Source of the DNA: Kitasatospora phosalacinea
GTDB lineage: Bacteria; Actinomycetota; Actinomycetes; Streptomycetales; Streptomycetaceae
Direction of reading: 5' to 3'
DNA: 64,000 nucleotides
Assembly: GCF_030268885.1 (NCBI RefSeq)
Contig: NZ_BSSA01000001.1
Location: forward strand, 62,001-126,000
The position numbers and the translations under genes were made by a program. Positions 36,701-42,763 of the stretch are shown here, in pieces. Below the pieces are notes generated by a model. It ran no database searches, was not told the origin of the DNA, and was given only the letters and a program-made list of their open reading frames with translations. The number at the start of each line of letters is the position of its first letter. Positions within the stretch are counted from its first letter, which is position 1.

Positions 36701-39700
36701 CGTACCACTCCCAGGCGGACAAGTACGAGTTCGAGTCGGGCACCCGGACGTCGAGCGGCCAGGGCAACCTGCACGACGCTCGCGACCGGCTGACCGGCGG
36801 CGGCCGGGCCAACGTCAGGGCGCCGTTCGTCAGCGTCCCGACCGGCTACGGGTACCGGGTGGAGCGCACCTACGGCCAGGTGACGGAGACGATCGGTTCG
36901 GTCTCGAACCGCGGCAAGCACGTCGAGAAGGCCGTGTTCTTCGACGTCGACGCGGCCTACGACGTCGAGGTCAGGTTCACGCAGCTGGGCGTGGACCAGG
37001 GGACCGTCACCCGGCAGGTGGACACGGTGGCGCGGGTGGCCGTTCCGGAGCGCGACGCCGAGCCGGTGGAGGGCCGGGCCCCGCGGGTCACGACGAAGCA
37101 GCCGAAGAGCTTCGTGGAGCACAGGCGGCTGGACTCGTCGGCGGTCGTCACCGACGTCCACACCGTGGACGGCGCCGCGAACGGCGCCGCGAAGGGCTCC
37201 GGCGGGACGGAGCCGGGCCCCGGTCGGTCCCTCGGCGAGTCGATCCTGTCCCAGGTGGAGTCGGGCTGGAGGCCCGGCTGCCTGCGGCTGCCCCGGCTCG
37301 GGCGGCCGGGGAGGTCCGGACTGGAGCGCAACCCGTTCGGCAGCGACTGGGCGGGCGTCCGCCGCGAGCTGGAAGCGGAACTCACCCCGGACAAGCTCCA
37401 GTCCAGGCTCAAGGCCATGACGGCCGGTGACGAGATCGTGGTGCGGTCGGGGCGGACCACCGTCCGGGTCCGCGCCGTCCTCCGCGACGGGTTGGAGCAC
37501 CTGGGCGACTCGGGCACCACCGAGTTCAACGCCGGGACCGACGTGCAGCGGAACTTCGCCACCACCGAGGGCACCGGCACCACCCACCAGGGCGTGCTCG
37601 GGGCGGTGGCCTCCGTCCCGCTGCCGCAGGCACCGGCCGTCTCGGTGACGGGCGGCGTGATCGGCACCGGAGGGCACGGCCACCAGCAGGTGGACACCCG
37701 GACCCGGAGCACCGCGGCCGGTGCGGCCACCAAGACCAAGACGGACGGCAGCGCCTACCGGGGCGAGGCGGAACTCCAGTTCACGATCGTCCGCAAGCCG
37801 TGGGGCGGTACCCAGGTCCACCAGCAGCGCACCGCGGTGATCGGCTACGAGACCATCGTCGAGTCCGGTGAGACCGTGCCGGTCACGCCGGAGCCCGCCG
37901 ACGCCACCGCCACCGGTGGGCGGCCCGGAACCGGGGCGGCCGAGGGACCGGCCGTCGACCGGCAGCGGCCCGCGACCGAGCCGACCGAGGCGACCGAGGC
38001 GACCGAGCCGACCAAGGCGACGGAGCCCACCGAGGCGACGGACGCGACCCCCGCTGACGGGCAGCCGGAGACCGTCTCGCTCCAGCCGCCCGCGCCGGAG
38101 ACCGTCCGGGTCCCGCCGGAGCGGATCTGGCGGACCGGCCTGCGCGACACCGACATCCTGCGCTGGCTCGGCGACGTCGGCGGCGTCCAGGACCTGGTGC
38201 GGTTGCGCGGACCGCAGTACTTCGGCGCGTCGGCCTGGCAGAAGATGGCACCCGAGGTCGGGAAGATCACCACGCACAGCCACCTCTCGGCGCTGTTCGG
38301 CAGCGCGACCCAGGGCGCGGAGGTGGCGGCCACGGTCCCGTCCGACAAGGTCCTGTTCGGCGGCGGGAAGGGGGTGGAGATCGGGGTGAAGGTCGTCTCC
38401 CTGGAGAGCCGGTCGAGCGACAAGGCCGACGTGGCCCCGGCCAACACGCTCTCCTCCGGCGGCGTGCGGTACGACTTCTCGGCGAACAACGCGGGGGCCC
38501 AGGGCCAGGTCGGTGCCAGGATCACCGGGGACCCGACCTCCAACAGCCCCTCGCTCGTCGGCGGGGCGACCAGGTTCTGGCGGGACGGCGACGGGCACGG
38601 CGATGCGGGCCAGGTGATCTCCAACGCCAAGTACTCCGACGACATGGCGCGTTACACCGGCCACGCCGAGGTCGAGGTGACGTTCTTCAACGGGGACAGG
38701 GAACGGGTCACCGAGAAGGGCGTCGTGCCCTTCACCGTCGAGATCCCCACCGCGGAGACCACGGCGAAGGAGGTGCCGGGCGACCACTACCTGGCGTTCA
38801 CCCCGGAGCAGCAGGGCGGCGAGACGCGCTTCGCCGAGGGGGCCTGGCGGCTCGCCGAGGTCGAGCGGGCGCTGACGCCGGACGAGGGCGAGCCGCCGAC
38901 CGGTGGCGTCCCGTCCGTCCCGTCCGCGGCCGACCCCACCCCGGCCCGGTACGAGCAGCTGATGGGCACCGTGCGGCTCGGGCGGGCGTTCGCCAACGGG
39001 GAGTTCACCGCGAGCACCGACGCCGGCGTCGCCCGCATCAAGGCGGCCCACCGGCTGGTCGAGCTGGGCGGCGGCACCACGTCCGGCACCTCCGACCTGC
39101 TCGGGAGGCTGCTCCACGCGCCCGGCAAGGACCTGCTGGAGGCGGGGGAGGTGCGCAAGGTGGTCGAGTACGCGGCGCGGAAGGGCGCCGGGGCGCCGGT
39201 CACCCTGGACGACCTGGTGGCCGGGGCGCGGGACGACTGGCCCGTGCACGAGCCGCACGAGGTGCACCGCAGCGGGTGGACCGACACGGGCCCGGCCAGC
39301 GAACTGGTCACCGCCGCGATGGCCACCGCCGCCGACGCCGTCGCGCCGCTGCTCCCGGCCGGGGCGCCCGGCCCCGAGCGGCTGCACCTGACCGTCAGCG
39401 GCGAGGGCCCCGGCCTGCCGCTGCACCGGAAGTTCGACCTCGACGACGACCCGGCGAACCGGATCAGGAGGATCGAGGAGGACACCTACCTGGGGCCGGG
39501 CAACCGGCCGAGCGAGGTCACCGTCAGGCTGGCCGGGAAACCGGGGTCCGGCCAGGAGTGGGACTACCTGGTCACCGCCCGCGCCGACCGCAGCCGCGAA
39601 CTGGTCCTGCGCCACCACGCGCCGGTGGAGGCCGCGGCGGCCCCGGACGACGCGCAGCGGCCGGAGGGCCGGCAGTCGGCGGGCGGCCGGCCCCTGGCGG

Positions 39701-39846
39701 GCGGCCAGCAGTCGGTGGACGGCCAGCAGCCGGTGAGCGGCGGGGAGGCCGCGGAGGCGGCCCGCAGCGCCGCCGCCGCGGCCCGGACCGCCGCGCTGCA
39801 GACCTTCGTGGCGGGCCTGACCGGCACCCCGGCGGCGTCCGGCTGA
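24757..39846 (+). CDS. Giant (5,029-residue) multi-domain putative type VII polymorphic effector
   Basis: Domains read by eye. Residues 1-290 are a CpnT-type WXG100-like head (LPEPLQWVLLLLAGTRWP; GKYWEGY; small hydrophobic GGAVGGASAHLIGKGIGAAG). 290-428 are Gly/Ser/Thr-rich. 428-725 are QPHET/APHHES repeats with about 40 His. 910-1320 is a module with NGC1068 and WH1085, like CNF-type deamidases. 1452-1473 holds two basic clusters, KRGR and KRRR. 1530-1660 is a Tox-PL-like module with Cys1546, His1625 and Asp1641. 2060-2330 starts at His2073 in KHSTPAYHAIANSGLL and resembles ART/DarT folds. 2390-2510 is coiled coil. 2825-3010 is OTU-like, with Asp2837-x2-Cys2840 and His3004. 3140-4670 are six diverged modules sharing an LxxMTxGE motif. 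The last ~340 residues are unrecognised. ATG at 24757 follows GGAAGG. Only the head is assigned with good confidence. Confidence 0.8.
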   Translation: MAVELPEPLQWVLLLLAGTRWPEADEDQLRDMAERCRKAAEELKDATQSADSTMKRALDGQKGKAAEALGKYWEGYTVGGGTPEKPGRLTGTVNSLNGMGDMLEQMANSAETAKIQIIAQLGILAFELATAEAEAPFTAGASLLQVPVMIAASRTVVSQLLKKLLKETLEMAAKQAAQMGAINLLAQGIEVAEGHRKSIDMKELGQNALGGAVGGASAHLIGKGIGAAGKKVGAESALNSTVGKMGTGAVVGVGADVSTQLITTGQVDGGSLLGSGLSGGAGAGLHAGASALKSHGAPPPAAVPKLDLPGGGSGSGAGHDGPPVFTKSTSSSGDSAYHGPTGTSSSTGGSSSRGGITETTGTGADPGTGSGTRGESGTASGPGLGTAAGASTGHSSGTGATGATGGSKVNGLAPFGSGHSSPDTPAPTPHEQTSATTRGTDAPAPAPHEQASANIQDRTAPHTEPQATAPKAEPVTPHPETTTVQPHETTTVQPHETAAPPAEHVAAQPHETPAPRVEPVAVQPHETAAPPADHVAAQPHETLAPHHEQVLQPHESVTPRPEPVADQPHETPAPHHESPAPQLHESPAPQPHETPVSHHESPAPQPHETPVSHHESSAPQPHETPAPHHETPAPQLHESPTPRHESPAPQPHETVAPPAEHTAAQPHETAAPPAEHTAAQSHGAPAPHHEPVAESHETAAPPAEHTAAQPHGTPAPHQEPAAQSQSQSQPVGSTAAQQSAVPNLSGVLGGAASLAGGGGTHLDGGSRGASAPAPVRPAGPEQVPGQVVPDAVPDVTSSSTVTPPPMAGGGYLPGATAGGAGGAARGGAGAPGRPAGFGAVPRQDGHRTGPVTGPVRTEPGGSGIRPGEGRGDGTDRPSSHEEAGGTDRPSGHEEVVPHVEPEPLPPVGTPEHAIMHDPAAFLADNLLSVDFAEGVKQRMPGLRPGQDIAFLNAIKSSDKHWFAMEPDPVPGRDGKPSYHLVPAWEKYAAHFDQHPESFSGLSEFPKPVGAQLPPPKDDSHYVKGAYVPYEASLLPGPDHTIGHAEVPLRPHPDLPREGLVFTDAMNGCALVATVKPGEDTFTAWHYQSYSAAENLQAGAEFRLGKTVTQWAGLHDYAAPLPPGYTPAATNMLRYNGHGWELVSQETHTNILDPHRRPELSKQSTIPFEVTTQTPENLVKMTVDPYHARAKQQLGQFQDAAHLLTKGLDPRDPSVQTLKRFVNDMSGRLEAQERLVAELQKPGKTMQDVATTAAELRRMDAENQQLLNASEAPIRQLAEQALAAYPNRTPETLLSEFRKTAWIDVMVHESTARQSQEAEQSGSAADRHADTPGPVPPRPEAVRSGDDTTSVPHPAEGSRSGTGARDFGSLPSRPAPTSHAAPTSHAAPAPHPAAPAAPAPTAHGTGAPEHQQPRPADATAPARDTRDARAVPDRRNADGDTAPSHPAPSNSRKRGRDEDEDDQPVSEHEPKRRRTPSYENSDAVMQDRGFRAVGAHDPLTQDLVSHLGGEAKAHPPVSPELLGKVNPHAAPVHPGEGFRVGDDLNACMENVEAYRDTHFGRPRVAGQTLHGDVEQNPGSTLWKRHDGPALFGEGAAAIPKLMETVRDGGPGSFATVLGAGREGTGHVVALVHDQDGQLRWADLSDRTVTPATGGLPENFRSDWTVWASVADPHENTISGPHDQEFMQTYSGFGRPEEQPRPDDGFGTVTDPGGQEGGSSNPPRDEAELLQQYDNEAASSADGSVKLKWDETRKNWVRSEGPADPTGFLTWMGEGFALAKKPAGDVVIDVDHLSQSELHQFADTLIRRDYPQTATKVLERAQWLDEQARAGNGQGDPAKHLLSTGDEIVGRGDELRERLQLMTDPRRFEETHPTPEARRAYEEETVRRGEELERLLKGRVTGAADHGGLYQLRNEYGPLTGLSRTLSEPHPAGGGSRTPLALRPDLMDLLQNRVRGFRRDQAYADVPTGTQWGTVRNEIRNGAGAPRTDDPQAPGAESPNTPKPEDAKRLTPEDLANLPEDLSTLSPEKRTDFVRALSERNLGDLHAQVDPHLRADPELKELYDSLQDLPYRLKHSTPAYHAIANSGLLSSQGDLKRRDAKFMASGKSSDKNTGNLGNDDFAFFRMEVGDAKMVTRYGPTTMVFGPEILQHYDGWVSLHDQLEPLDRQAMREFKPDGQVVRTTEYVQGSTTTGSKSKWEHTYPAGGGRQRVTFDREVFHGKDVIEGLALSVVQEVHRAGPQAREHAVGLNRELTEARNALDTARGTADEKDARERVEAAERQLGGLVSQLYRPEAKFGSGLPIDGRPGPAAVPGGESRPPFRPITVHNPDGDGRYHGDGTLDPLAFAAARHSDKVDDGVREGNKDQDKPETRTRLDDRLRHYGRAVRAAQKSVHHTEEFVRRTEAEVQRLQQDPAPGPDHRNRVAAAEQRAEQARTMLEERRAKEREVTERNEQLRVRKAELDAEYQREEDAQAQQRQDEKEKRQHQAKEKRQRQQESKARRQDRLGGRGDANTGTPGTGTGANPPKVSKAQQAEEYMSHFRGNEAPTLSAPLAGHDEASIRRSVLELHDRRTPEDADAFGKHLITWIGVNRQGPLAGLDKQALDQVIKNLAKPGSTGLDTPGEFRDAYLTALAKNLDRDVVITRGGNEVNRYPGTGEGGPVRELRLEEPHQGPRPEDDGSGPQPAAPTDGGPLGGNGGSRAVGGTTNGGEQPGGTTNGGEQPGGTTTRPRAASAPPELGSQFGPVRGQRSPSPETAQAKDAVEDTVEVKAEVKPEAKPGVKSEAEVKPEAKPGVKSEAEGTAEVKPEDVIEPPAQRAEPPLDTTVFPPAGPLVRVSADGLCLLHSLAVGLPEAAGKSGAAQRLRAVVEDHFDTLAPEQWPTEVVTNYRHDFVARGEATEQQLLEYLPVADRDGFRGLPIADLREIVGHHLTENAPPPFPHERQALLDTVRGWESRWRTDAGEMLPAAAAHALDLRLRVLDHDGVTLAVFGPRDGRQVTVYRQGDHYDGSVPPSSPDNTRVPPAEEPATTPTTTPEPKPASEQKPELKPELKPELKPELKPASEQQPELKPELKPEQQPASEPKPEPKPEQQPAPEAKEQREQQPPQEQPKPLVAEAEKEVPPPAAPEVPAASAGDGAPRPIAGTDLVVGLTEHETAVRKKVIDVLARAVPGDRAAARAFADANFGPATLRPMLGALSRGEEWTASFEGNGWSGSVTLRGRVTESTHVGRKKIEFEDGADRTVAIGTNRDAGWQFNIGAQTRQARGIGEPQELVAYYHDRGQAEVSMDLGGTVARSKTNEEADLFRSTMRLELDFNGLSHHGTPVGNASGGRTETVDLGLTVAVPQRPAITPSSEQRIPPQRLRDGRVGGQEIVLDLAPRGASHDRPPVEALLDRAEDAARAEFGDDWPAMRDKVLAEVDLARLQRDLKSMTAGEPVSVTLTDRRGNPLGTVEITARVGELTQVGTTKESEFNIGTSVQQVRSTSSNSGHAAQLGFSSVVKPDAALVTPPGVAGRLGRDTVSITGEARTSQLTSKSKVPGVVYDAPVHFDLSFNGKAVASGAGTADVRLLVDRADTSPDPTKPDPATTAPKDGTAPKDGTAPGPEGTAPKAEGSAEPQLHEVVSPPASVWRGGDDRGGLGETVVVRDLESTKALRAAVDTAGRAKFGKDWDGVRDQVMRGFSLPNLSARLTGMTRGEPLEIKVPGKDSLVVTAVARVETMTYRREDGKAELNTVNETGSFRLDRRLGARTTAEQGYVGGTPVKGAPGLDLTANASAEQRRRSGGQGRQADRVYASGKYSAPQVIYGTELVVDVHIGRPGEVSGGRPVASVPVRAEVGMDARDTVKVRAPRTEDGVIDFKRPAADPTTGTGTAPKPGTTDGAAPKPVPTHRAPSRMRVQQELNASYVVHSLSGADKVRSEVEDVLRSKHDGLSDEVQQRIDASFDRVALKTQLSQLTRGGKITQTVSGRTWSAEITVRARLGESTYHSQADKYEFESGTRTSSGQGNLHDARDRLTGGGRANVRAPFVSVPTGYGYRVERTYGQVTETIGSVSNRGKHVEKAVFFDVDAAYDVEVRFTQLGVDQGTVTRQVDTVARVAVPERDAEPVEGRAPRVTTKQPKSFVEHRRLDSSAVVTDVHTVDGAANGAAKGSGGTEPGPGRSLGESILSQVESGWRPGCLRLPRLGRPGRSGLERNPFGSDWAGVRRELEAELTPDKLQSRLKAMTAGDEIVVRSGRTTVRVRAVLRDGLEHLGDSGTTEFNAGTDVQRNFATTEGTGTTHQGVLGAVASVPLPQAPAVSVTGGVIGTGGHGHQQVDTRTRSTAAGAATKTKTDGSAYRGEAELQFTIVRKPWGGTQVHQQRTAVIGYETIVESGETVPVTPEPADATATGGRPGTGAAEGPAVDRQRPATEPTEATEATEPTKATEPTEATDATPADGQPETVSLQPPAPETVRVPPERIWRTGLRDTDILRWLGDVGGVQDLVRLRGPQYFGASAWQKMAPEVGKITTHSHLSALFGSATQGAEVAATVPSDKVLFGGGKGVEIGVKVVSLESRSSDKADVAPANTLSSGGVRYDFSANNAGAQGQVGARITGDPTSNSPSLVGGATRFWRDGDGHGDAGQVISNAKYSDDMARYTGHAEVEVTFFNGDRERVTEKGVVPFTVEIPTAETTAKEVPGDHYLAFTPEQQGGETRFAEGAWRLAEVERALTPDEGEPPTGGVPSVPSAADPTPARYEQLMGTVRLGRAFANGEFTASTDAGVARIKAAHRLVELGGGTTSGTSDLLGRLLHAPGKDLLEAGEVRKVVEYAARKGAGAPVTLDDLVAGARDDWPVHEPHEVHRSGWTDTGPASELVTAAMATAADAVAPLLPAGAPGPERLHLTVSGEGPGLPLHRKFDLDDDPANRIRRIEEDTYLGPGNRPSEVTVRLAGKPGSGQEWDYLVTARADRSRELVLRHHAPVEAAAAPDDAQRPEGRQSAGGRPLAGGQQSVDGQQPVSGGEAAEAARSAAAAARTAALQTFVAGLTGTPAASG
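26038..26930 (+). repeat. His-rich PHET/HHES repeat tract in the giant gene
   Basis: About two dozen imperfect units of AAQPHETAAPPAEH and SPAPQPHETPVSHHE type (residues 428-725). Neighbouring units between about 26500 and 26720 are nearly identical in DNA. The tract separates the secretion head from the effector modules. Confidence 0.9.
34186..38760 (+). repeat. Six diverged ~200-residue modules in the giant protein
   Basis: Approximate starts are 34186, 34888, 35680, 36460, 37135 and 38146. Each has a helical part ending in a shared motif (GALSRGEEW, SMTAGEPV, GMTRGEPL, QLTRGGKI, AMTAGDEI and, weaker, GSATQGAEV). A beta-rich part follows with a conserved [FN]-[IE]-x-[GT] stretch such as SEFNIGTSVQ, YEFESGTRT and TEFNAGTDVQ. 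Linkers contain a PPxxxW/L-R-G/D motif. DNA identity is low, so the duplication is old. Confidence 0.7.
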
Positions 39847-39850
39847 GCCC

Positions 39851-39928
39851 GCCGCAACGGGACGGCCGCAACGGGACGGCCGCAACAGGACGGCCGCCGG
39901 GACCGGGTCGCGGTCCGGGCGGCCGTCC
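39851..39928 (+). terminator. Terminator hairpin after the giant gene, with 14-bp tandem repeat
   Basis: Three 14-bp units GCCGCAACGGGACG (39851, 39865 and, with one change, 39879) lead into a hairpin with 18-bp arms (39888-39905 and 39911-39928, one mismatch) and a 5-base loop. This is a strong end to the operon and separates it from the NB-ARC gene. Confidence 0.8.
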
Positions 39929-40038
39929 CGGCGTGCCCGGGCCCGGCGGGTTTACCGGTTCAGGGCCCCGACGGCACGCACCGGATAACGGCCGGATAAC
40001 CTCCCTCACCGGACGAGACATCACGTGGGGGGTACACG

Positions 40039-42051
40039 GTGGAATTCCGGCTGCCGGGCGCAGTCGCGGCGGACGGCGCACTCCAGCTCGGGCCGGAGGA
40101 GCGGCGCAGCCCGCTCGCCCTGCTCCCGCTGCCCGGCGCCCCGCGCGGCTTCTACGGCCGGGAGGCCGAACTGGCCGCCTTGGGAGCGGCGTTGGGGACC
40201 GGGGCGGCCGGAGCGGGCGGGGCGGTCGCGTTGGCCACCGGGCCCGCGGGGGTCGGCAGGACCGCGCTCGCGCTGGAGTGGGTGCACCGGTACGGCGGGG
40301 GTTTCCCCGACGGGGTGCTGTTCGTCGACCTCGGTGGGGACGGTGACCGTCCGGACCGCGAACTCGCCGATGTGCTGGCCGAGTTCCTGGCCGCCCTGGG
40401 AACCGACCCGGCGGACCTGCCGCCGACCCCGGCCGCTCGGGCCGCGCTCTACCGGCGGGCGACCGCCGGCCGTCGGCTGCTCGTGGTGGTCGACAACGCC
40501 GGTGCGTCCGAGCAGGTCCGTCCGTTGCTGCCGGCCGGGGCCGGTTCGGCCGCGTTGGTCACCAGCGGGCGCCGGTTGCGCGGCCTGGTCGCCGCCGAGT
40601 CGGCCCGTCCCGTCCCGCTGGCGGGGCTGGGGCCGGAGGAGTCGGCGGCGCTGCTGTCCCGCGTCCTGGGTCCGGCCCGGGTCGCCGCCGAGCCGGAGGC
40701 CGTCCGCGCACTCGCCGACCTGTGCGACGGGTTGCCGCTGGCGCTGCGGATCGTCGCCGCGGGGATCGCCGCCGACCCGGGCCGCGGCCTGGCCGCCGTC
40801 GCCGGGCACCTGCGGGACGAGCAGCGCCGGTTGGTCCGGCTGGCGGCCGAGGAGATCAGCGTGACAGGCGCCCTGCGGATCTCCCACGGCCAACTCCCGC
40901 CCACCGCAGCCCGGTTGCTGTGCGCCCTCGGCCTGCACCCCGGCCGGACGGTCGACCCGTACACCGCCGGGGCCCTCGCCGACCTCGAACACCGGGACGC
41001 CGTACGGGCGTTGGAGCAGCTCGCGGCCGCCCAGCTGGTCACCGCGACCGGCGCCGGGCAGTACGTCCTGCACGACCTGGTCCGGCGGTACGCCCGCCGA
41101 CTCGCCGCCGGGACCGGCCGGGTCGAGCAGCGCGCGGCCCGGGCCCGGCTCGCCGACCAGTACCTGTACGCGGGCCTGGCCGCCGCGCAGTGCGCCGAAC
41201 CCGGCAGCAGGCCCTGCTGCGAGCCGCCCGCGAGCAGCCGCCGCCCGCGCGCCGTCCCCGGGTTCGGGACCGCCGAGGAGGCCCTGCAGTGGTTCGGCGC
41301 GCACCGCGAGACGCTCGCCGAGGTGACCGCCACCGCCGACCCCGACCGCGCCTGGCGGCTGGTGCTCGTCCAGTGGCCGCTGATCCTGCGCCGGGTCCGC
41401 GACGGCTGGGTGCCGCAGCTCCGGCTCGCCCTGGAGGCGGCGGTGGAGAGCGGCCACCCGGACGGCGAGGGCCGGGTGCGGGCGCTGCTCGGCCGGGTCC
41501 TGGTCGTCGGCCGCCGCCTGCACGAGGCCGCGGCCTGCCTCGCCCCGGCGGTCGAGCTCGCCGCCCGGGCGGGCGACCAGGTCGGCCGGGCCGTCGCGCT
41601 GGTCAACCTGGCGGCCGTCCACACCGAGCTGGCCGAGCACGCCGCCGCCGGGGCGGGCCTCGACCGGGCCCTGGAGGTCGCGCTGGCCGCCGGCCACCCG
41701 CCCGCCGTCGTGCTCGCCCGTCGGCACCTGGCCGGCCACCACCTGGCCGCCGGGCGCCCCCGGCAGGCCCTCGACCACGCCCTGCACGGCCTCGCGCTGA
41801 GCGTCGGCGAGGGCCCCGACCCGCGTCGCGTCCTGCTGAACGCCGCCGCGGGCGAGGCCCTCTCCGGGCTCGGCCGCCACCCCGAGGCCAGGGAGCGGTT
41901 CGGCGCGGCCCTCACCGAGGCCGAACGGATCGGCCGCGACGAGTCCACCGCGGACGTCCTGCGCGCCCTGGCCCGCGCCGAGGACGCCGCCGGGCGGGCC
42001 CGCTCCGCCGCCGCCCACCGCCGCCGGGCCGACCTGCTCTCCCCGCCCTGA
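40039..42051 (+). CDS. NB-ARC ATPase with TPR domain, AfsR-like but without DNA-binding domain
   Basis: 670 residues. After a short N-terminal strand, RGFYGREAELAAL introduces the STAND/NB-ARC domain. Walker A is GPAGVGRT (68-75), where the expected Lys is Arg74; Walker B is LLVVVDNA with Asp152. GLPLALRIVA is the GLPL motif, and YVLHDLVRRYARRLA is the MHD-like LHD motif. From about residue 400 the protein is TPR-like helical repeats. AfsR-type SARP regulators have this arrangement after an OmpR-like DNA-binding domain, which is absent here. GTG at 40039 follows GGGGGG. It lies beyond the giant operon's terminator; a role in sensing or regulation is inference. Confidence 0.8.
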   Translation: MEFRLPGAVAADGALQLGPEERRSPLALLPLPGAPRGFYGREAELAALGAALGTGAAGAGGAVALATGPAGVGRTALALEWVHRYGGGFPDGVLFVDLGGDGDRPDRELADVLAEFLAALGTDPADLPPTPAARAALYRRATAGRRLLVVVDNAGASEQVRPLLPAGAGSAALVTSGRRLRGLVAAESARPVPLAGLGPEESAALLSRVLGPARVAAEPEAVRALADLCDGLPLALRIVAAGIAADPGRGLAAVAGHLRDEQRRLVRLAAEEISVTGALRISHGQLPPTAARLLCALGLHPGRTVDPYTAGALADLEHRDAVRALEQLAAAQLVTATGAGQYVLHDLVRRYARRLAAGTGRVEQRAARARLADQYLYAGLAAAQCAEPGSRPCCEPPASSRRPRAVPGFGTAEEALQWFGAHRETLAEVTATADPDRAWRLVLVQWPLILRRVRDGWVPQLRLALEAAVESGHPDGEGRVRALLGRVLVVGRRLHEAAACLAPAVELAARAGDQVGRAVALVNLAAVHTELAEHAAAGAGLDRALEVALAAGHPPAVVLARRHLAGHHLAAGRPRQALDHALHGLALSVGEGPDPRRVLLNAAAGEALSGLGRHPEARERFGAALTEAERIGRDESTADVLRALARAEDAAGRARSAAAHRRRADLLSPP

Positions 42052-42124
42052 GGCCCCCGCCCCCGGCCCGCGCCCCGGGCGGACCGGGCGGCGGCACCGG
42101 GGCGGCGGCACCGGGGAGGCCGCA

Positions 42125-42153
42125 TTGACATGCTGTCAGCAGCTGGGTCTAAT
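42125..42153 (+). promoter_or_regulatory. Sigma-70-type promoter with overlapping palindrome for the PaaI gene
   Basis: TTGACA (42125-42130), 17-bp spacer, TCTAAT (42148-42153). A palindrome TGACA-TGC-TGTCA (42126-42138) overlaps the -35 box and is a likely repressor site. It lies 40-68 bp before the GTG start. Confidence 0.7.
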
Positions 42154-42192
42154 GCTGTCTCCGTTGAACGCGCAGCTCACCGGGGGGCCGTT

Positions 42193-42603
42193 GTGGGACG
42201 TTCCAGGATCGACGCCATGTTCGAACGCGACCGGGCCGCCGCCGGGGCGGGCATCGTGCTCGACGAGGTGTCCGGCGGCCGCGCGGTGGCGCGGATGAAG
42301 GTCACCGAGGAGATGGCCAACGCGCACGGGATCGGCCACGGCGGGTACGTGTTCCTGCTCGCCGACGTCGCGTTCTCGTACGCCTGCAACAGCTACGGCC
42401 CGATCGCGCTCGCCCAGGGCGCGCAGATCACCTTCCTGGCCCCGGCGCAGCTCGGCGACGAGCTGGTGGCGGAGGCCGCCGAGCGGACCCTGGCGGGGCG
42501 GCAGGGCGTCTACGACGTGACGGTGCGGACGGCCGCGGGCGCGGTGGTCGCCGAGTTCCGCGGACAGAGCGTGCTGGTCGCCGGGGTGCCGCACAGCAGC
42601 TGA
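42193..42603 (+). CDS. paaI: PaaI-type hotdog thioesterase
   Basis: 136 residues. MFERDRAAAGAGIVLDEV and the catalytic NAHGIGHGGYVFLLADVAFSYACNSYG match phenylacetic-acid-degradation thioesterase PaaI, in which the HGG turn and the following Asp are catalytic. It hydrolyses hydroxyphenylacetyl-CoA-type esters to relieve stalled CoA pools. GTG at 42193 is chosen because a GGGGGG site lies five bases upstream; ATG at 42217 is an alternative. No other paa genes are adjacent, so it stands alone under a consensus-like promoter. Confidence 0.85.
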   Translation: MGRSRIDAMFERDRAAAGAGIVLDEVSGGRAVARMKVTEEMANAHGIGHGGYVFLLADVAFSYACNSYGPIALAQGAQITFLAPAQLGDELVAEAAERTLAGRQGVYDVTVRTAAGAVVAEFRGQSVLVAGVPHSS

Positions 42604-42763
42604 GCCCGCCCGCGGCCGCCGCCGCGGTGCCGGTGCCCCTCACCGGAGGGGCCGCCCCGCTGTGCGGTCGGCGTAACCGCCGACCGTCCGCCGCGGAGAC
42701 AGCCGCGAAATGCGCTCTTCCTACAGTCGCCACAGGCAGGGCAGGTCGATCGGAAGGGTTCCC

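Noticed and set aside
42673..42711. GTAAC, GAGAC and GAAAT before the nitrate reductase gene, considered as a GlnR box
   Set aside because: The half-sites are not at the 11-bp period and two are poor matches.
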